Positions 45,651-56,552 of a DNA stretch of 64,000 nt are shown one piece after another (within the stretch, counting starts at the first letter, position 1; each line of letters begins with the position of its first letter). The notes under the pieces were generated by a model. The model saw only the letters and a list, made by a program, of their open reading frames with translations, made no database searches and was not told where the DNA came from. Origin of the DNA: Henckelia pumila (lineage: Eukaryota; Streptophyta; Magnoliopsida; Lamiales; Gesneriaceae); assembly GCF_033568475.1 (NCBI RefSeq), contig NW_027331833.1:2356001-2420000 (forward strand), written 5' to 3'. The position numbers and the translations under genes are program-made.

Positions 45651-45751
45651 AGGGGAGAATCTATTCAGGGGGAGTTTTGATTAAGGGGGAGCTTAGTTGA
45701 TCTGTTAGTGTATTAAATGTGTTTTGTCCAGAAAGGCAAAAAGGGGGAGAT
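45651..45751 (+). other. Cluster of polypurine-tract-like sites
   Basis: Four purine runs of the form RGGGGGAG occur at 45651-45658, 45667-45674, 45683-45691 and 45738-45751. The last directly precedes the 3' LTR and is the functional position for plus-strand priming. Multiple such tracts before the 3' LTR are a known Sirevirus trait. Copy B shows the same cluster as CCCCCT runs at 27801-27895. Confidence 0.8.
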
Positions 45752-46304
45752 TGAAAGGAATATTTTATTCCTTAAAAACACCCTAATATAAAAAGATTTT
45801 ATTTAATATCTTTTGCCTTTCTTGGACATGAAGTAATCTTTATTTAAGTGTTTTATTTCATATTGATAAGTTGATTAGAATATTTATCATATCATATCTA
45901 ATACTTATCTTTCCTTATTTTATGTAGATTTGATATGATCAAATAAAAGGAATCTTACGCTTACAAGAAAACATATTGAAGAAGGATTCTTTGCATATAT
46001 ATGATATTAGAGATCGAGGAAAAGAGATTGAATAGAGAGCTTCACATACGTACGTGAGAACTAAAGAACTTCGGAAGCTTGTCACGATCGTGGTTGCTTG
46101 AAGCCGTGAAGAACACTCGAAGATTGTTGATCGAAGAGTGTTTACATGTCACGTGTTTTGCTTCAAGTTTTTCTCCTTACTATGTTTTCTTTATTCTATT
46201 CCATATAGAATTTTTAGGAGAACTTTTATTCTTTATTTCTCACTTGTATTGAGAAATTGATTTTTATAATAATCACTAGTTTTAGGGTTTGTAAAACTCT
46301 TTGA
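45752..46304 (+). repeat. Truncated 3' LTR of copy C
   Basis: TGAAAGGAATATTTTATTCC onward matches 36582-37348 for 553 bases and stops at CTCTTTGAAA. The next bases belong to the split Helitron. The last 214 or so LTR bases, including the dyad motif, are gone. Confidence 0.92.
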
Positions 46305-46378
46305 AACCAAAAATAAAAAAAACAAATTTTATTAAAAAAATATTGTAAAAGCATGCAACGCGTGCTTGGGATCACTAG
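46305..46378 (+). mobile_element. Helitron, right part (split)
   Basis: Ends with hairpin AAGCATGC-AAC-GCGTGCTT (46350-46368), then GGGATCACTAG and T at 46379. This is the classic Helitron 3' end (GC-rich hairpin, about ten bases, CTAG before T). It pairs with the 5' end at 26805. Confidence 0.7.
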
Positions 46379-47715
46379 TATTTTATTAATGATGAAAAGT
46401 GGATAATAACTGTTTTTGGTCCGGTGGAATGACAAATTTGAAATTTCAAATATCATCCCTTTTTTTTCTTCAAACAACTTGAATGATGATTGGATCACCC
46501 AGTAAGTTTATTTCAAATTTGAAAAGAAAAACTGTTTATGTACACGTATCGCATGCACCACCGAGACTATTAAGCTGTTTCATATGCTATGAGATGGACT
46601 ATGAAACACAATTTCAACTAGCTAGGTAACCGATTAGTGAATAGGCATTTTGAAATTTGAATAATAATTGTATGCAGTCCTAGGAATCATGTTTCACAAT
46701 AATTCATGTAGGGATCCATTTCGATCATTAATTAATGGGTTTATTTATTGGGCTTGCTATCTCCATATGCTAATTGTGTCTATACTGGGTATGGGCTCGA
46801 TCTATTGGGCAAACTTATTTTTTGAAAGACTAACTTCAATTATTGTTGCGAACAATATGGTTTGACTGGGATAATGAATTGATTTTTCTTTCAGTTGATT
46901 TATTATTTCGTGCATTATGTTAATATTCACATTCTTATATGTTAGATTTGTTTTATGCATTTGATTCATCGTACCTTTTTTTTGGGGGGTCCAAAATAAG
47001 ATTTTACGATTTTTATTTACTTTCATCGACCCAAGTGCAAAATCCTGGTTAGATCCTTGGATACACACAAGTTGTGGATCATCTTCAATCCGACGGACGG
47101 TTTCGGGGAGGATTTTTCTTGTCATTTGAGTCACAACCGTTGATTAAACACTCAATACAAATGCTGTTAAATGTTCGATTAATTAATAAGCAGGAGTTAA
47201 TGAATCAATTCTAATTTAATTTTTGATAATAAAATTTATGATGTACGATCAAAAGAAATCTTGTTGAATGATTTTACGGGTCAATTTTATGAGCATGATG
47301 TTCGACCTGATTCATGAGAAATATTATTTTTTATGTCAAATATGTTACTTTTCTATGTAGATATGGAAAGAGGTTGATTCGCCTCAAAAGGTACATACAT
47401 ACTTATGTAAGATTCAGAATTAATTTTGTGAGGAAGATTTAAAAAAAAAACTAAAAGCTAACCACTTTATTCAGAAATTGTTTAGTCGTTAAATGCTAAA
47501 TTACGTTGATATTGTCTATCTATCTACATCACTTTCTATAAAGATGTCTTTGCTTGATGTCAATTGGGAAATTGATAAGGTGCATCAAAAACTAAATAAA
47601 TAAATTGGGACAGGAAAACGTAAATAAATAAATGACTTTTAAGCCCCACAATCACTATCAACACCGAAAATTGGCTCAAATGATATATTTTTTGCGATGA
47701 ATTTTTATTTGGTTA

Positions 47716-47717
<2 letters not shown>
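46379..47717. other. Intergenic DNA, no gene supported
   Basis: Short open frames exist (for example minus 46802-47134) but have no recognisable domain and biased, low-complexity content. No RNA gene was seen. Confidence 0.5.

Positions 47718-47769
<52 letters not shown>
47718..47769. repeat. (ATT)n microsatellite
   Basis: About 17 uninterrupted ATT units, a likely length-variable marker. Confidence 0.95.
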
Positions 47770-47771
<2 letters not shown>

Positions 47772-48281
47772 TGTTAAGTAAAGACTATATGCTTGGGTGA
47801 TGATAAAAGCGATTTGGATGAAGACGTACAGATAAACAAGATTTATAAAGATCAAATATAATTTAAAATTCATCTGGACTAAACAAATTAATTTGCTAAG
47901 CAAACTGCTCGATCTACATACCTTTTGAAATGATCTGACTGAGTATACTCATTCATAATCAATCCGGATCAGTTCAATATAGTACTCAAAGATGAAACAA
48001 AATAGTTTGGAATTTTGATCATTCAAAAGTGATCCGATTAGTTGAAAATAAAGACAAAGCTTGAATAGTGTTGTTGGTTTTATATTTATATAGTTGCAGT
48101 TCAATATATTGTATGCATATACATTTGTCAGAACAAGATGATGATACGTGATACATCCCTTGTTAATAGCATACTTAGCCCGTATTATTTTCATCACTTA
48201 CATATGACAATCTAACATGTTTTCTTAGTCAATTAAATTATGGTATGTTTTAATTGATATGGATAGAGCGTCGTAAATTTA
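47770..48281. other. Intergenic DNA, nothing recognised
   Basis: AT-rich stretch between the ATT microsatellite and the SINE, without coding similarity. Confidence 0.5.
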
Positions 48282-48296
48282 CATCTTCCACGAGTT

Positions 48297-48590
48297 CATG
48301 AAAAAATGGTTGACCCCGAAAGGGATCCCTCAGCATGAGTCAGACGTCCATTGATTCATGCAGAATTAGAATTGAGGATGTGCACGAGTAGGCAGGGACC
48401 TGATCGAGAAAGGAAAACTTGGCCCAAGTATGTGCCTCCAAAGCTTACCTCCATGATATTTCAATGACCGGGGAATATGTCCCGCCACCCCCATCCCCAC
48501 CCACACAAGGATCGAACTCACAACACGAAAATTTTTTTTCCCACATCACTTCATATATATACCTTACCAACTCGTCTATGCCCATGTGGG
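48297..48590 (-). mobile_element. tRNA-derived SINE
   Basis: Flanked by a perfect 15 bp duplication, CATCTTCCACGAGTT, at 48282-48296 and 48591-48605. On the minus strand it starts CCCACATGGGCATAGACGAG. It has an A box (TAGACGAGTTGGTAAGG) and a B box (GAGTTCGATCC, here around 48510-48520), and ends in a T-rich tail (CAACCATTTTTTC). RNA polymerase III would transcribe it. The same family is present at 61317-61570 (shared GGTCAACC-like end and CTGACTCATG). Confidence 0.92.
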
Positions 48591-48874
48591 CATCTTCCAC
48601 GAGTTATTGGATCCTATATGAGTACGTAGAAACATAAAGAAATTTAGGCAAATAGGCAATAGCTTTTTTGTTTTTTTCTTAAATACAAACATGCAATAGT
48701 TACTTGAGTCAGGGGAAATGAGGAGAATAGACCAGGTGAAACATAAATTTAGAAACATGACATCCATTTGTTGGCAGATGATTCCAGTACTTGACAACTT
48801 GGTTTAATTATAGTACTGATATCTATATATATATATATGTAATGGATGTCATTTTCTGAAGTTTAAAATTCTGA

Positions 48875-49558
48875 TTAGATCACAATTTTAAATGCCCGGC
48901 CCATGCACGGCAGAATCATGATAATAAAAGGGAAGAGGCACCAACTGCCGCAGAGAATAGGAAGCCACACGAATTGTCCCAGCAGATACGAACCCACCAC
49001 CCCACTTAAGCATATCAAAACCAAGACGATTCCCAACAATTCCATCACATTCGCCTGACGAGGGAATGTCTCCCTAAGCAAAATCCCGTTCCAGATCGCG
49101 ACACATCCGATGCATAGTCCCGACACCATTATATAAGTGAAGACCATTAGGGTTTTCGGCCCGATGGAGCCGCCGGAAACCAACACGGCTATGGCTGTGG
49201 GGACTCCGATATTGAGCACGGATTTCCCCATCTTCTGTTCCAGTATCATCTTGAAAACGGGGTGCTGTAAACCTAGTTTTCTTTCAGGGGACGATGGGAT
49301 CAGCATGATCCTGGAGTACTGTTCCTCTTCTGTTGCGTCGGCCAACCGTAGCGCTACCACTGGAACTTCGGGTGGCGGTGGCGGCGGCCGCGGCTCCAAA
49401 TTCATGGAGGGCTGATTCTTTCTCAAGATTTTGGCTATGACTTTGGACGCCGCAGAGCGAATCTTGGCGAAGAGGCTCCATGCTGATGCGTTTTGGCCGT
49501 CCTGCGCTTCTGAACTAGTGCAGTTGATCATGTCTATGGCAATCGCTTCCTTCTCCAT
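48875..49558 (-). CDS. Four-helix membrane protein, unknown plant family
   Basis: Intronless 227-residue frame. I chose MEKEAIAIDM as start because the 28 upstream residues look like leader sequence and a TATA-like element lies about 55 bases before this ATG. Residues 1-50 include a basic helix (SLFAKIRSAASKVIAKILRK). Residues 57-63 are seven prolines. Residues 76-110 are charged and polar. Four hydrophobic segments follow at about 114-131, 137-161, 171-194 and 196-219, so it is probably a membrane protein with a cytosolic N-terminus. I do not recognise the family and propose no function. It stands alone, has no retroelement similarity and is uninterrupted, which makes it the one good host gene candidate. 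GC content is higher than in the flanks, as expected of coding sequence. Confidence 0.7.
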   Translation of the reverse strand: MEKEAIAIDMINCTSSEAQDGQNASAWSLFAKIRSAASKVIAKILRKNQPSMNLEPRPPPPPPEVPVVALRLADATEEEQYSRIMLIPSSPERKLGLQHPVFKMILEQKMGKSVLNIGVPTAIAVLVSGGSIGPKTLMVFTYIMVSGLCIGCVAIWNGILLRETFPRQANVMELLGIVLVLICLSGVVGSYLLGQFVWLPILCGSWCLFPFIIMILPCMGRAFKIVI

Positions 49559-49611
49559 TATTAAGAGAGTTTTCGATAAGATAGTATTCAATACTTCACA
49601 TAAATTTGTGT

Positions 49612-49623
49612 AATATTTATAAT
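49612..49623 (-). promoter_or_regulatory. Possible TATA box of the membrane-protein gene
   Basis: Minus-strand ATTATAAATATTA lies roughly 55 bases upstream of the proposed ATG, a reasonable plant spacing. The region is AT-rich, so chance is possible. Confidence 0.35.
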
Positions 49624-50157
49624 TAGCTTCAAAGAAGCACAAAGCCTAGACCCTAGTCCACTTTTTTCCAACTTTATTTGCGATGCACCATGTGTGCTGG
49701 AACCCTTGTTGAGTTGATACAAGTAAATTGTCTCGCCTCGCTTAATTTTTTTTAATTGGAATCGGGCAACATCGAAATTACTTGGTTATTTCCTACGTAA
49801 CGAATGTCAATTCATCATGAACAGTAAAAAATTAAAATACTTGCTTTCCGCGTAATAAATTTGCATTTCAAGCAACTCACGACTGATCTACGTATTCAAC
49901 AGATACAACTATGGCCCCTCTCAATAATTGAACTCCAAGCCATTAATAAGAATCGGATCTGCGACCTTTATTATGACATTTTTTCATCTTATTAACTCAT
50001 GATCTTCTTCATTATTTTCAATGCAGGACTTTGACTGCATTCCTAATAATATTCTCATCGAGGACTCCATGTAACGGCATTCCATCTTTTTTTGTCTCCT
50101 CTAAATATTTAATCTTGCTTGTAAACTTTAGGCATGAGTCGAGTATATGTTGGCTAA
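49624..50157. other. Upstream intergenic DNA
   Basis: No gene or repeat was recognised. It may contain the promoter of the membrane-protein gene. Confidence 0.45.
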
Positions 50158-50599
50158 GGTCATCTCCAACTCATATCCTCTATTTTTCATCATCTATACT
50201 CTGAAATAGAGATCTACGTACAATCTCTATTTTCAAAAAACTTCTCCAACCCATATCCTCTAAATATTACCAAATATATCATTTTTCTATTTTTTTTTCC
50301 CTTTTACAACACATATATATAATTTAATAATTACATAATATATCTTTCAACTAAATTAATTCGATAAGATTCAACTAAAAATTGGAGTGCTTTTGGAGAT
50401 GGTCAGAGAGCCAACTCTCCTGTATAATTATGGAGGAATACTCCATTATAGAGGAGGGTTGGAATAATATATCTTTCAACTAAATTAATTCGATAAGATT
50501 CAATTAAAAATTGGAGAGTGATTTTGGAGATGGGTCAGAGAGCCAACTCTCTTGTATAATGGAGGAATACTCCATTATAGAGGAGGCTTGGAGATGCCC
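50158..50599. mobile_element. PIF/Harbinger-type MITE with internal duplication
   Basis: Inverted ends GGTCATCTCCAA and TTGGAGATGCCC are bounded by TAA on both sides (50155-50157, 50600-50602). A 3 bp TAA duplication and GGGCATCTCCAA-like ends fit plant Tourist/Harbinger MITEs. The right half is a tandem duplication: about 50335-50460 and 50461-50585 both contain ATATCTTTCAACTAAATTAA, AGAGAGCCAACTCTC and GGAGGAATACTCCATTATAG. Confidence 0.8.
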
Positions 50600-50741
50600 T
50601 AAATAGGTACTGTGTCGAGTATATGACTAAATTAAGTTCTTTAATTTTATTATTCTTTTTAAAATAGAGTTTATTATTATTCTTTTTAAAATAGAGTTTC
50701 ATTAAAAGTATATCAATATTTTTACTAAACGAACTCCTCAC

Positions 50742-51179
50742 TAGGGGTGCAAACGAACCGAATCGAACCGAATAATAGTAAAATTTTAAGGTTCGAATTC
50801 GGATCGATAAGAGTATATTCGAGTTCGAGCTCCATTCGAAGTTCGATAATTTCAAATATTTTGGCTCGAGTTCGGCTCGAAATGAAGTTCGAGTTCGGTT
50901 CGAAATATTCGAACCTATTCGTGAACTATTCGGATATTATGGTTCGAAAAGCTCGAAATGTATATATATTAATATATAATTATATTATATTAATTAAATA
51001 TTAAGGCTCGCTAACTATTCGCGAACTATCGAACAAAGTAATTTCGGCTCGAGCTCGGCTCGAAAAAAAATTCGAACATGTTCGAATTCGGCTCGAGTTC
51101 GATAAGCTCGAATACGAATCAAATATTTATCGAGCGGACTCGTAAATCTCACGAACAGGTTCGGTTCTTTGCACCCCTA
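50742..51179. mobile_element. hAT-type MITE with perfect 8 bp duplication
   Basis: Starts TAGGGGTGCAAACGAACCGA and ends TTTGCACCCCTA. It is flanked by CTCCTCAC at 50734-50741 and 51180-51187, the 8 bp duplication typical of hAT. The interior is made of TTCGGCTCGA/TCGAGCTCGG-like repeats. It is non-coding. Reading frames through it are low-complexity. Confidence 0.92.
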
Positions 51180-51187
51180 CTCCTCAC

Positions 51188-52182
51188 AAGTCACAAACTT
51201 GTGTGTATTTGGATTTTGGAGCGGTTCTTTAATTTGTTTGAATTTAAATTAAAAAATCTTTTTTACTTTCAAAATTTTACCGCATCGAGTTAACTTCACA
51301 GACATTCCGACTGATTGATGAGGAAATAGAGCTTAAATATTTGCTTATATTAGTTTTGTTTAAGAATTTTAATCGGAATTAGCGACAATAGTTCCTTTAT
51401 CTTTTTTAATAAAAATATTTAATTTAATTCAATATATAAATTTACTAGTTAATATCAGGTACGTGTGATAATATAAATGACTTTAAATTTAAATTAACTG
51501 AGTTGGATGAATTATGAGTTTTCTACAATTCAAAGGGGTGGGATGTAGACCTAACCATTGCCATTCATAATAAAACTTAATGATCAGTACCTTTATTTTT
51601 TATTTTATCTTTTAAAAGGGTACTTTTCTTTTGTGTAAAAAATATGAGGACAAGGGATGCATTATGAAACAACTTTAAGCTTTAACTTATTGTACATTTG
51701 TAAGTTGACAAAATAACAATTCATCGTGACATCCTTCTAATATTAAAATACTATTATTTGTAAACGTCACTGCTATTATTTTAAAACAAAGTTGTTATGA
51801 AACGGTCCGAATTCTGATTGGTCAATGTATAAGATGAATCTCTTATTCGATCTAACTCATGAAAAAATATAATTTTTTATGTTAAAAGTATTACTTTTTA
51901 TTGTAAATATATATGAGTCGAATCGACTCGTCTCCAGTGCAGAACCAGGAATTTGTGTTAGGATGGGATAAACTAAATGCAGGTCATAATTTTTTATATG
52001 AAAGTTAATGATAATTACTGAGTATACTATAGCTTAACATAATCAAATGATTTTAGTTGTATATACTATTTCAATTGTATGCATAATCTAAGAGTATTGT
52101 TTCAAGAAAACGTTAGCAGTTTTGTATGTTTCAAAATCTTCTGTTTTAAACAAATGATTTCAAGTTTATATCGAGAACTTTC
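51188..52182. other. Intergenic DNA, nothing recognised
   Basis: AT-rich. No coding similarity. A segment near 51800-51930 weakly resembles 47280-47390 (both have TTTTTTATGTYAAA and a GATTCG or AATCGA), perhaps fragments of one old repeat. Confidence 0.4.
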
Positions 52183-53033
52183 TGTTGGAAAATTAAGTTT
52201 TGGTGTTTAAGACTAAACTGAAGTGCCAAGTTAAACTGATCTAGCGAAAGCGAAACTAAAGTTCTAAACTAAACTGACTTGAAGTAGCTAAAACGAAGCG
52301 CTAAGATCAAACTGCCACACAAGGAAAACTGTCTTTCGTATCACCTCAACGGCCATCAGTTTACCCTCGCTAAACTGATCCATCACCAGTTTACCATCTT
52401 ACCTTTTTTGGATAGAATTTTTCGTACTCTGACACACTCTGCAGAAGGTAGTGCCACGATGCAAAGGGAAATGTCGGCTTCAGAGCTTGTTCTTGAAAGT
52501 GACAAATGCAACGTGAATAATTCAAAATTCTATCTGAAGATCCTCATTTGAATTTATGACCGTTAACATCCAAAGGGTATAAATAGGGATCTCGATCGAT
52601 TGAAGAGCTCCCTGGAACTTTTGCCATCAACGTTTATTGTGTGAACATTCAAAATCTCAAAAGCTCGATAATCGATCAAAGAACTCGAAGCACAAACGCT
52701 CAACTGATACTCTGATCATTGAAGGATCATTTTTTGTGCTAAGTCAATCGAGTTTTAATCTAGGACTGAAACTCAGTTGTAACTAGGAGTTCTTGTTTAG
52801 GCTATGTGTAAGTCCTAAATTGGATCGTGGTTTTACAAATTGCTTGTAAGATTCAAAATCTTCTAGTTATATCCTTTCGAGGTGGAAGAAGGGGTGACGT
52901 AGGAGTGATTGAAATCTCCGAACATTCATAAACATTTTCTTGCGTCTTTTATCAGTTTACCTACTCTTTTTTTATCTTTCATAAACTGTTTTCTCATAAG
53001 TGTTCATATATGTAACTTGACATATTTCCGCAT
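52183..53033 (+). repeat. 3'-truncated left LTR
   Basis: Matches 53593-54500 with scattered differences up to TATTTCCGCA, then diverges. Rich in TAAACTGA/TCAGTTTA heptamers. Confidence 0.85.
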
Positions 53034-53592
53034 AGGAGGATCTTTTGCTAAACTGACAGTTGAAAAATTCAAGGTAATGACAGCTATTATGAAGGGCAAT
53101 AAGTTGACAATTTGAATGATTATGTTCAACTACAACAATCTCATCAGTCTCTGGAGACAAAAGTTGAAAATTTGAATTGTTATGTTCAGGCTCTTCACAC
53201 GACGGCCAACTCAAATCTTCAAGGTGTGGCTACACAACTTGCGCACATAACAGGCATTTCTTGGGAAATTTTACATACTCAGAATAATGTATCTCAACCG
53301 ACACCTAGATATCAAGCACCGCTACTTCTTCCATCTTCTTCCAGTCGCATCACCCCTCTGCCAAGACCCTTGCCAGATTGACGATAGTTTCTTCTGTCTT
53401 ATTATTTTATCTACACTTGTATCTGGATCTTATAGTCATTCAACAGACATGTTTTGACTATCACATGGCATTTTGATGATTTATCAAAAAGGGGGAAGAT
53501 CGCAACAGTTAGTTTAATCAATCAATCAGTTTATGCCAGCATTATTATGTTATTATTTTCTAAGTTTTGATAAACACCAAAAAAGGGGAAAT
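53034..53592 (+). pseudogene. Short internal remnant with an 89-residue frame
   Basis: 53112-53381 encodes MNDYVQLQQSHQSLETKVEN, then a proline/serine-rich end. A second in-frame echo of KVENLN suggests a small internal duplication (53080-53120 resembles 53155-53190). It may be the tail of a downstream Sirevirus ORF, since it lies just before the polypurine tract. Function unknown, probably dead. Confidence 0.45.
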
Positions 53593-54636
53593 TGTTGGAA
53601 AATTAAGTTTTGGTGTTTAAGACTATACTGAAGTGCCAAGCTAAACTGATCTAGCAGAAGTTAAACTGTAGTGCCAAGCTAAACTGATCTAGCGAAAGCG
53701 AAACTAAAGTACTAAACTAAACTGACTTGAAGTAGCTAAACCGAAGTGCTAAGATCAAACTGCCACACAAGGAAAACTGTCTCGCGTATCACCTCAACGG
53801 CCATCAGTTTACCCTCGCTAAACTGATCCATCACCAGTTTACCATCGTACCTTTTTTGGATAGAATTTTCCGTACTCTGACACACTCTACAGAAGGTAGT
53901 GCCGCGATGTAAAGGAAAATGTCGGCTTCAAAGCTTGTTCTTGAAAGTGACATGCAACGGGAATAATTCAAAATTCTATCTGAAGATCATCATTTGAATT
54001 TATGACTGTTAACATCCAAAGTGTATAAATAAGTATCTCGATAGATTGAAGAGCTCCCAGGAACTTTTGCCATCAACGTTTATTGTGAGAACATTCAAAA
54101 TCTCAAAAGCTCGATAATCGATCAAAGAACTCAAAGCACAAACGCTCAACTGATACTCTGATCATTGAAGGATCATTTTTTGTGCTAAGTCAATCGGGTT
54201 GTAAACATCTTTACTTTATCAGTCTAGGACTAAAACTGAGTTGTAACTAGGAGTTTTTGTTTAAAGTGTGTGTAAGTCTTAAAGTGGATCGGGGTTTTAC
54301 AAATTGCTTGTAAGATTCAAAGTCTTCTAGTGATATTCTTCCGAGATAGAAGAAGGGGTGACGTAGAGTGATTGAAATCTCCGAACATCCATAAATATTT
54401 TCTTGCGTCTTTTATCAGTTTACCTACTCTTCATTTATCTTGCATAAACTGTTTTCTCATAAGTGTTCATATCTGTAACTTGACATATTTTCGCACATAT
54501 ATTTTTTTGTTAAATTACATCAGACACCAAGATAAACACTAAATTCAATCACTAAACCGATTGAATTCAATTCCTACTCTTCAAAGCATTGTTTAGGTGT
54601 ATTCACCCCCCTATACACTCTAAACCGATCCTAAAA
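53593..54636 (+). repeat. Right LTR, full length
   Basis: 1044 bases, TGTTGG to GATCCTAAAA (expected CTAACA; the terminal CA is mutated). It has a 38 bp tandem duplication near 53634-53705 (GTGCCAAGCTAAACTGATCT twice) absent from the left LTR. The 3' end TTTAGGTGTATTCACCCCCC is the usual U5 end in Sirevirus LTRs. Confidence 0.85.
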
Positions 54637-54816
54637 GTTTCAATCTAAATGAATCAAAATATTAACACTAAGATCTATAAATAATACAGATGAAAAAAAC
54701 ACGTTCATAGATTGATAGACTGGAATTCAAGTACAGTTCTCTCCTATACTTCTTCATACATTTTCTCCTACACATTTAAATTTAGTAAATCAATATTTTA
54801 CTACTACTCAAATTAA

Positions 54817-55012
54817 GGCCCCGTTTGGTTTCAAAAGTCAGGTCAAAAAAGCACTTTTTTAAGTGCTTTTCATTTAATAAAGTGTTTGGTTGACCAGAAA
54901 AGTGCTTAAATAAGCATTTTTTAAGTCAAAATTAGAGCTTTTTCAAAAGCCAAAAATTATAGCTTAAAAAAGTGCTTTTTTTAAAAAATTTCTACCAAAT
55001 CCAAACGGAGCC
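54817..55012. mobile_element. Short MITE with GGCCCCGTTTGG ends
   Basis: Starts GGCCCCGTTTGG and ends CCAAACGGAGCC, with TAA on both sides (54814-54816, 55013-55015). The interior is an A/T-rich inverted repeat around AAGTGCTTTT. The TAA duplication suggests PIF/Harbinger. Confidence 0.8.
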
Positions 55013-55015
55013 TAA

Positions 55016-55708
55016 GCAATATATCTTTTTCACTTCCTACCTTTATTATAATACAATAATATCTAGTATTTATAGAAATATTGACACATAAAATTTTTTT
55101 ATTGTTGTAAATAAATTTTATTTTGCTTAAAAAAACTATTTATAATACTATATATTCTTATAATTATAAATACATATTTTTATACACGTATATAGATTCA
55201 TAATAGAAAAGTAAAAACATTATTCAAAATCTAAGATATCAAAAATTACTTTAATATTTTAACTTAAACTTGTAAAAATAATTATAATATAATAAAATAT
55301 TATAAGAACATTTAATTTTGAATACCAATATTTGAATTTTCTCAATTAAAACATTAAAGAATCTCTTCTTCTACTAAATCTCAACGTCTTGTGATATATA
55401 TACATTCAATAATAGTACTATAGACTTTTTGAACTGAATTTTCAGCAACTGAAAACTAAGAAAAATATGCTAAAAACCAAAATACAGACCAATACTCGCC
55501 TGAAAAATAGAAAATATATCAAGAGTCACAAAAGCGAAAGCTGGTGTGTTTTATTTATGATATTATATTATTAGGATAAAGATATTTTTGACATTATATC
55601 ATATTTTATATTTATCTTAATAATTTATGATCTACCAAATTAGTATAATTTAAAATTTTTGATGAATGCACATGTGAAAATATTCGTTCAATTTTATATC
55701 TTTGTTTG
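55016..55708. other. Very AT-rich intergenic DNA
   Basis: No gene or bounded repeat was recognised. Confidence 0.55.
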
Positions 55709-56552
55709 TGTGAGACCTCGGTTCTAATCATCTAATCTCGGGTTAAATAATAATCAAGCATACAAGATCCAAGATTAAAAGCAATAAAAAAAAAATTTTA
55801 AAGAGGAATAGTGCCTCGCTCGATCGGTAGAACTCAACCGATCGAGCGAGCAAAGTTTCAAGACCTGCTGCCCGGATGAACACCAGCTCTGCTCGATGGG
55901 TAAAGTTCAATCGATCGAGCGGGAAAGCTCTTACAAAAACAGAGAACATATTACAGCTCCCTCGCTCGATCAGTCAAACTCTACCGATCGAGCGATGGCA
56001 GCTCTGAACAAAAATTCCAGAAAATAACTTACCAACTCAACTCCAATATTCATTCAATACATAACAATGAATATAATTCATGAAACGACAACATTCAATC
56101 TTCAATATTCGAATTTTAGAAACTACAAACATCAACAAGTTCGAGATCTAAACATGCTTCAAAATATAAACTAGATTGACATGCTGATTCGACTTTTAAA
56201 CCGAGTCTCACTTTTATTCCTTGATCTCGATGCTAACCAAGTCTCCGCTTACTCGATCATGCCACACTTGTTGCCAAGTACACATACAAAAAAAAAAAGC
56301 AACAGCCGGATAACTCCGGTGAGAATGATATTCCCAGTAAAAACAACATAAAATGAAATAACAAGTAATATCTCAATAACATGAAATACAGACAACATAT
56401 TCAATGTTAATACGAATGAAATGCATGTCTTTAAAATCGGGATATCAAATCTGATAAACAAGGTATTGATGCTATGCTTTTGGGATCCCGAGGATGAGAC
56501 CACGTAACAACTTACCGACTCTCCCGATCGAATTGGTGCCCCGTGTCTCCAT
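55709..56552 (-). repeat. Partial 3' LTR of the decayed Gypsy element
   Basis: Matches the first 820 or so bases of 58534-60551 (TGTGAGACCTCGGTTCTAAT on the plus strand) and stops at GTGTCTCCAT. It contains three short hairpins at 55815-55850, 55891-55920 and 55962-55995. Confidence 0.9.

Larger units (their letters stand above)
36582..46304 (+). mobile_element. Sirevirus-like Copia element, copy C
   Basis: Plus-strand element with full 5' LTR, primer site, gag, protease, integrase, RT, RNase H, long spacer, extra ORF, several polypurine tracts and a 3' LTR truncated at 46304. It is closely similar to copy B throughout. Frames carry a few stops and shifts. The 5' LTR starts directly against copy B's truncated LTR. 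The expected 5 bp duplication cannot be tested because the right end is lost. Confidence 0.92.
52183..54636 (+). mobile_element. Deleted Sirevirus-like LTR element
   Basis: Direct repeats at 52183-53033 and 53593-54636 both start TGTTGGAAAATTAAGTTTTG. Flanking CTTTC (52178-52182) and GTTTC (54637-54641) form a duplication with one mismatch. Polypurine tract AAAAAAGGGGAAAT (53579-53592) precedes the right LTR. Only about 560 bases of interior remain and no pol is present. The left LTR lacks its last 190 or so bases, so one deletion removed LTR end, PBS, gag and pol together. The orientation follows from the tract. Confidence 0.8.

Noticed and set aside
46802..47134. 110-residue minus-strand frame
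   Set aside because: No recognisable domain, lysine/asparagine-rich as expected from AT-rich DNA, no conserved neighbours.
48419..48637. 72-residue frame with a run of prolines
   Set aside because: It overlaps the minus-strand SINE and its duplication. The prolines come from a CCCCCATCCCCACCC tract in the SINE.
50747..51004. 85-residue frame rich in SSSIRSS
   Set aside because: It lies wholly within the hAT-type MITE and reflects its internal repeats.
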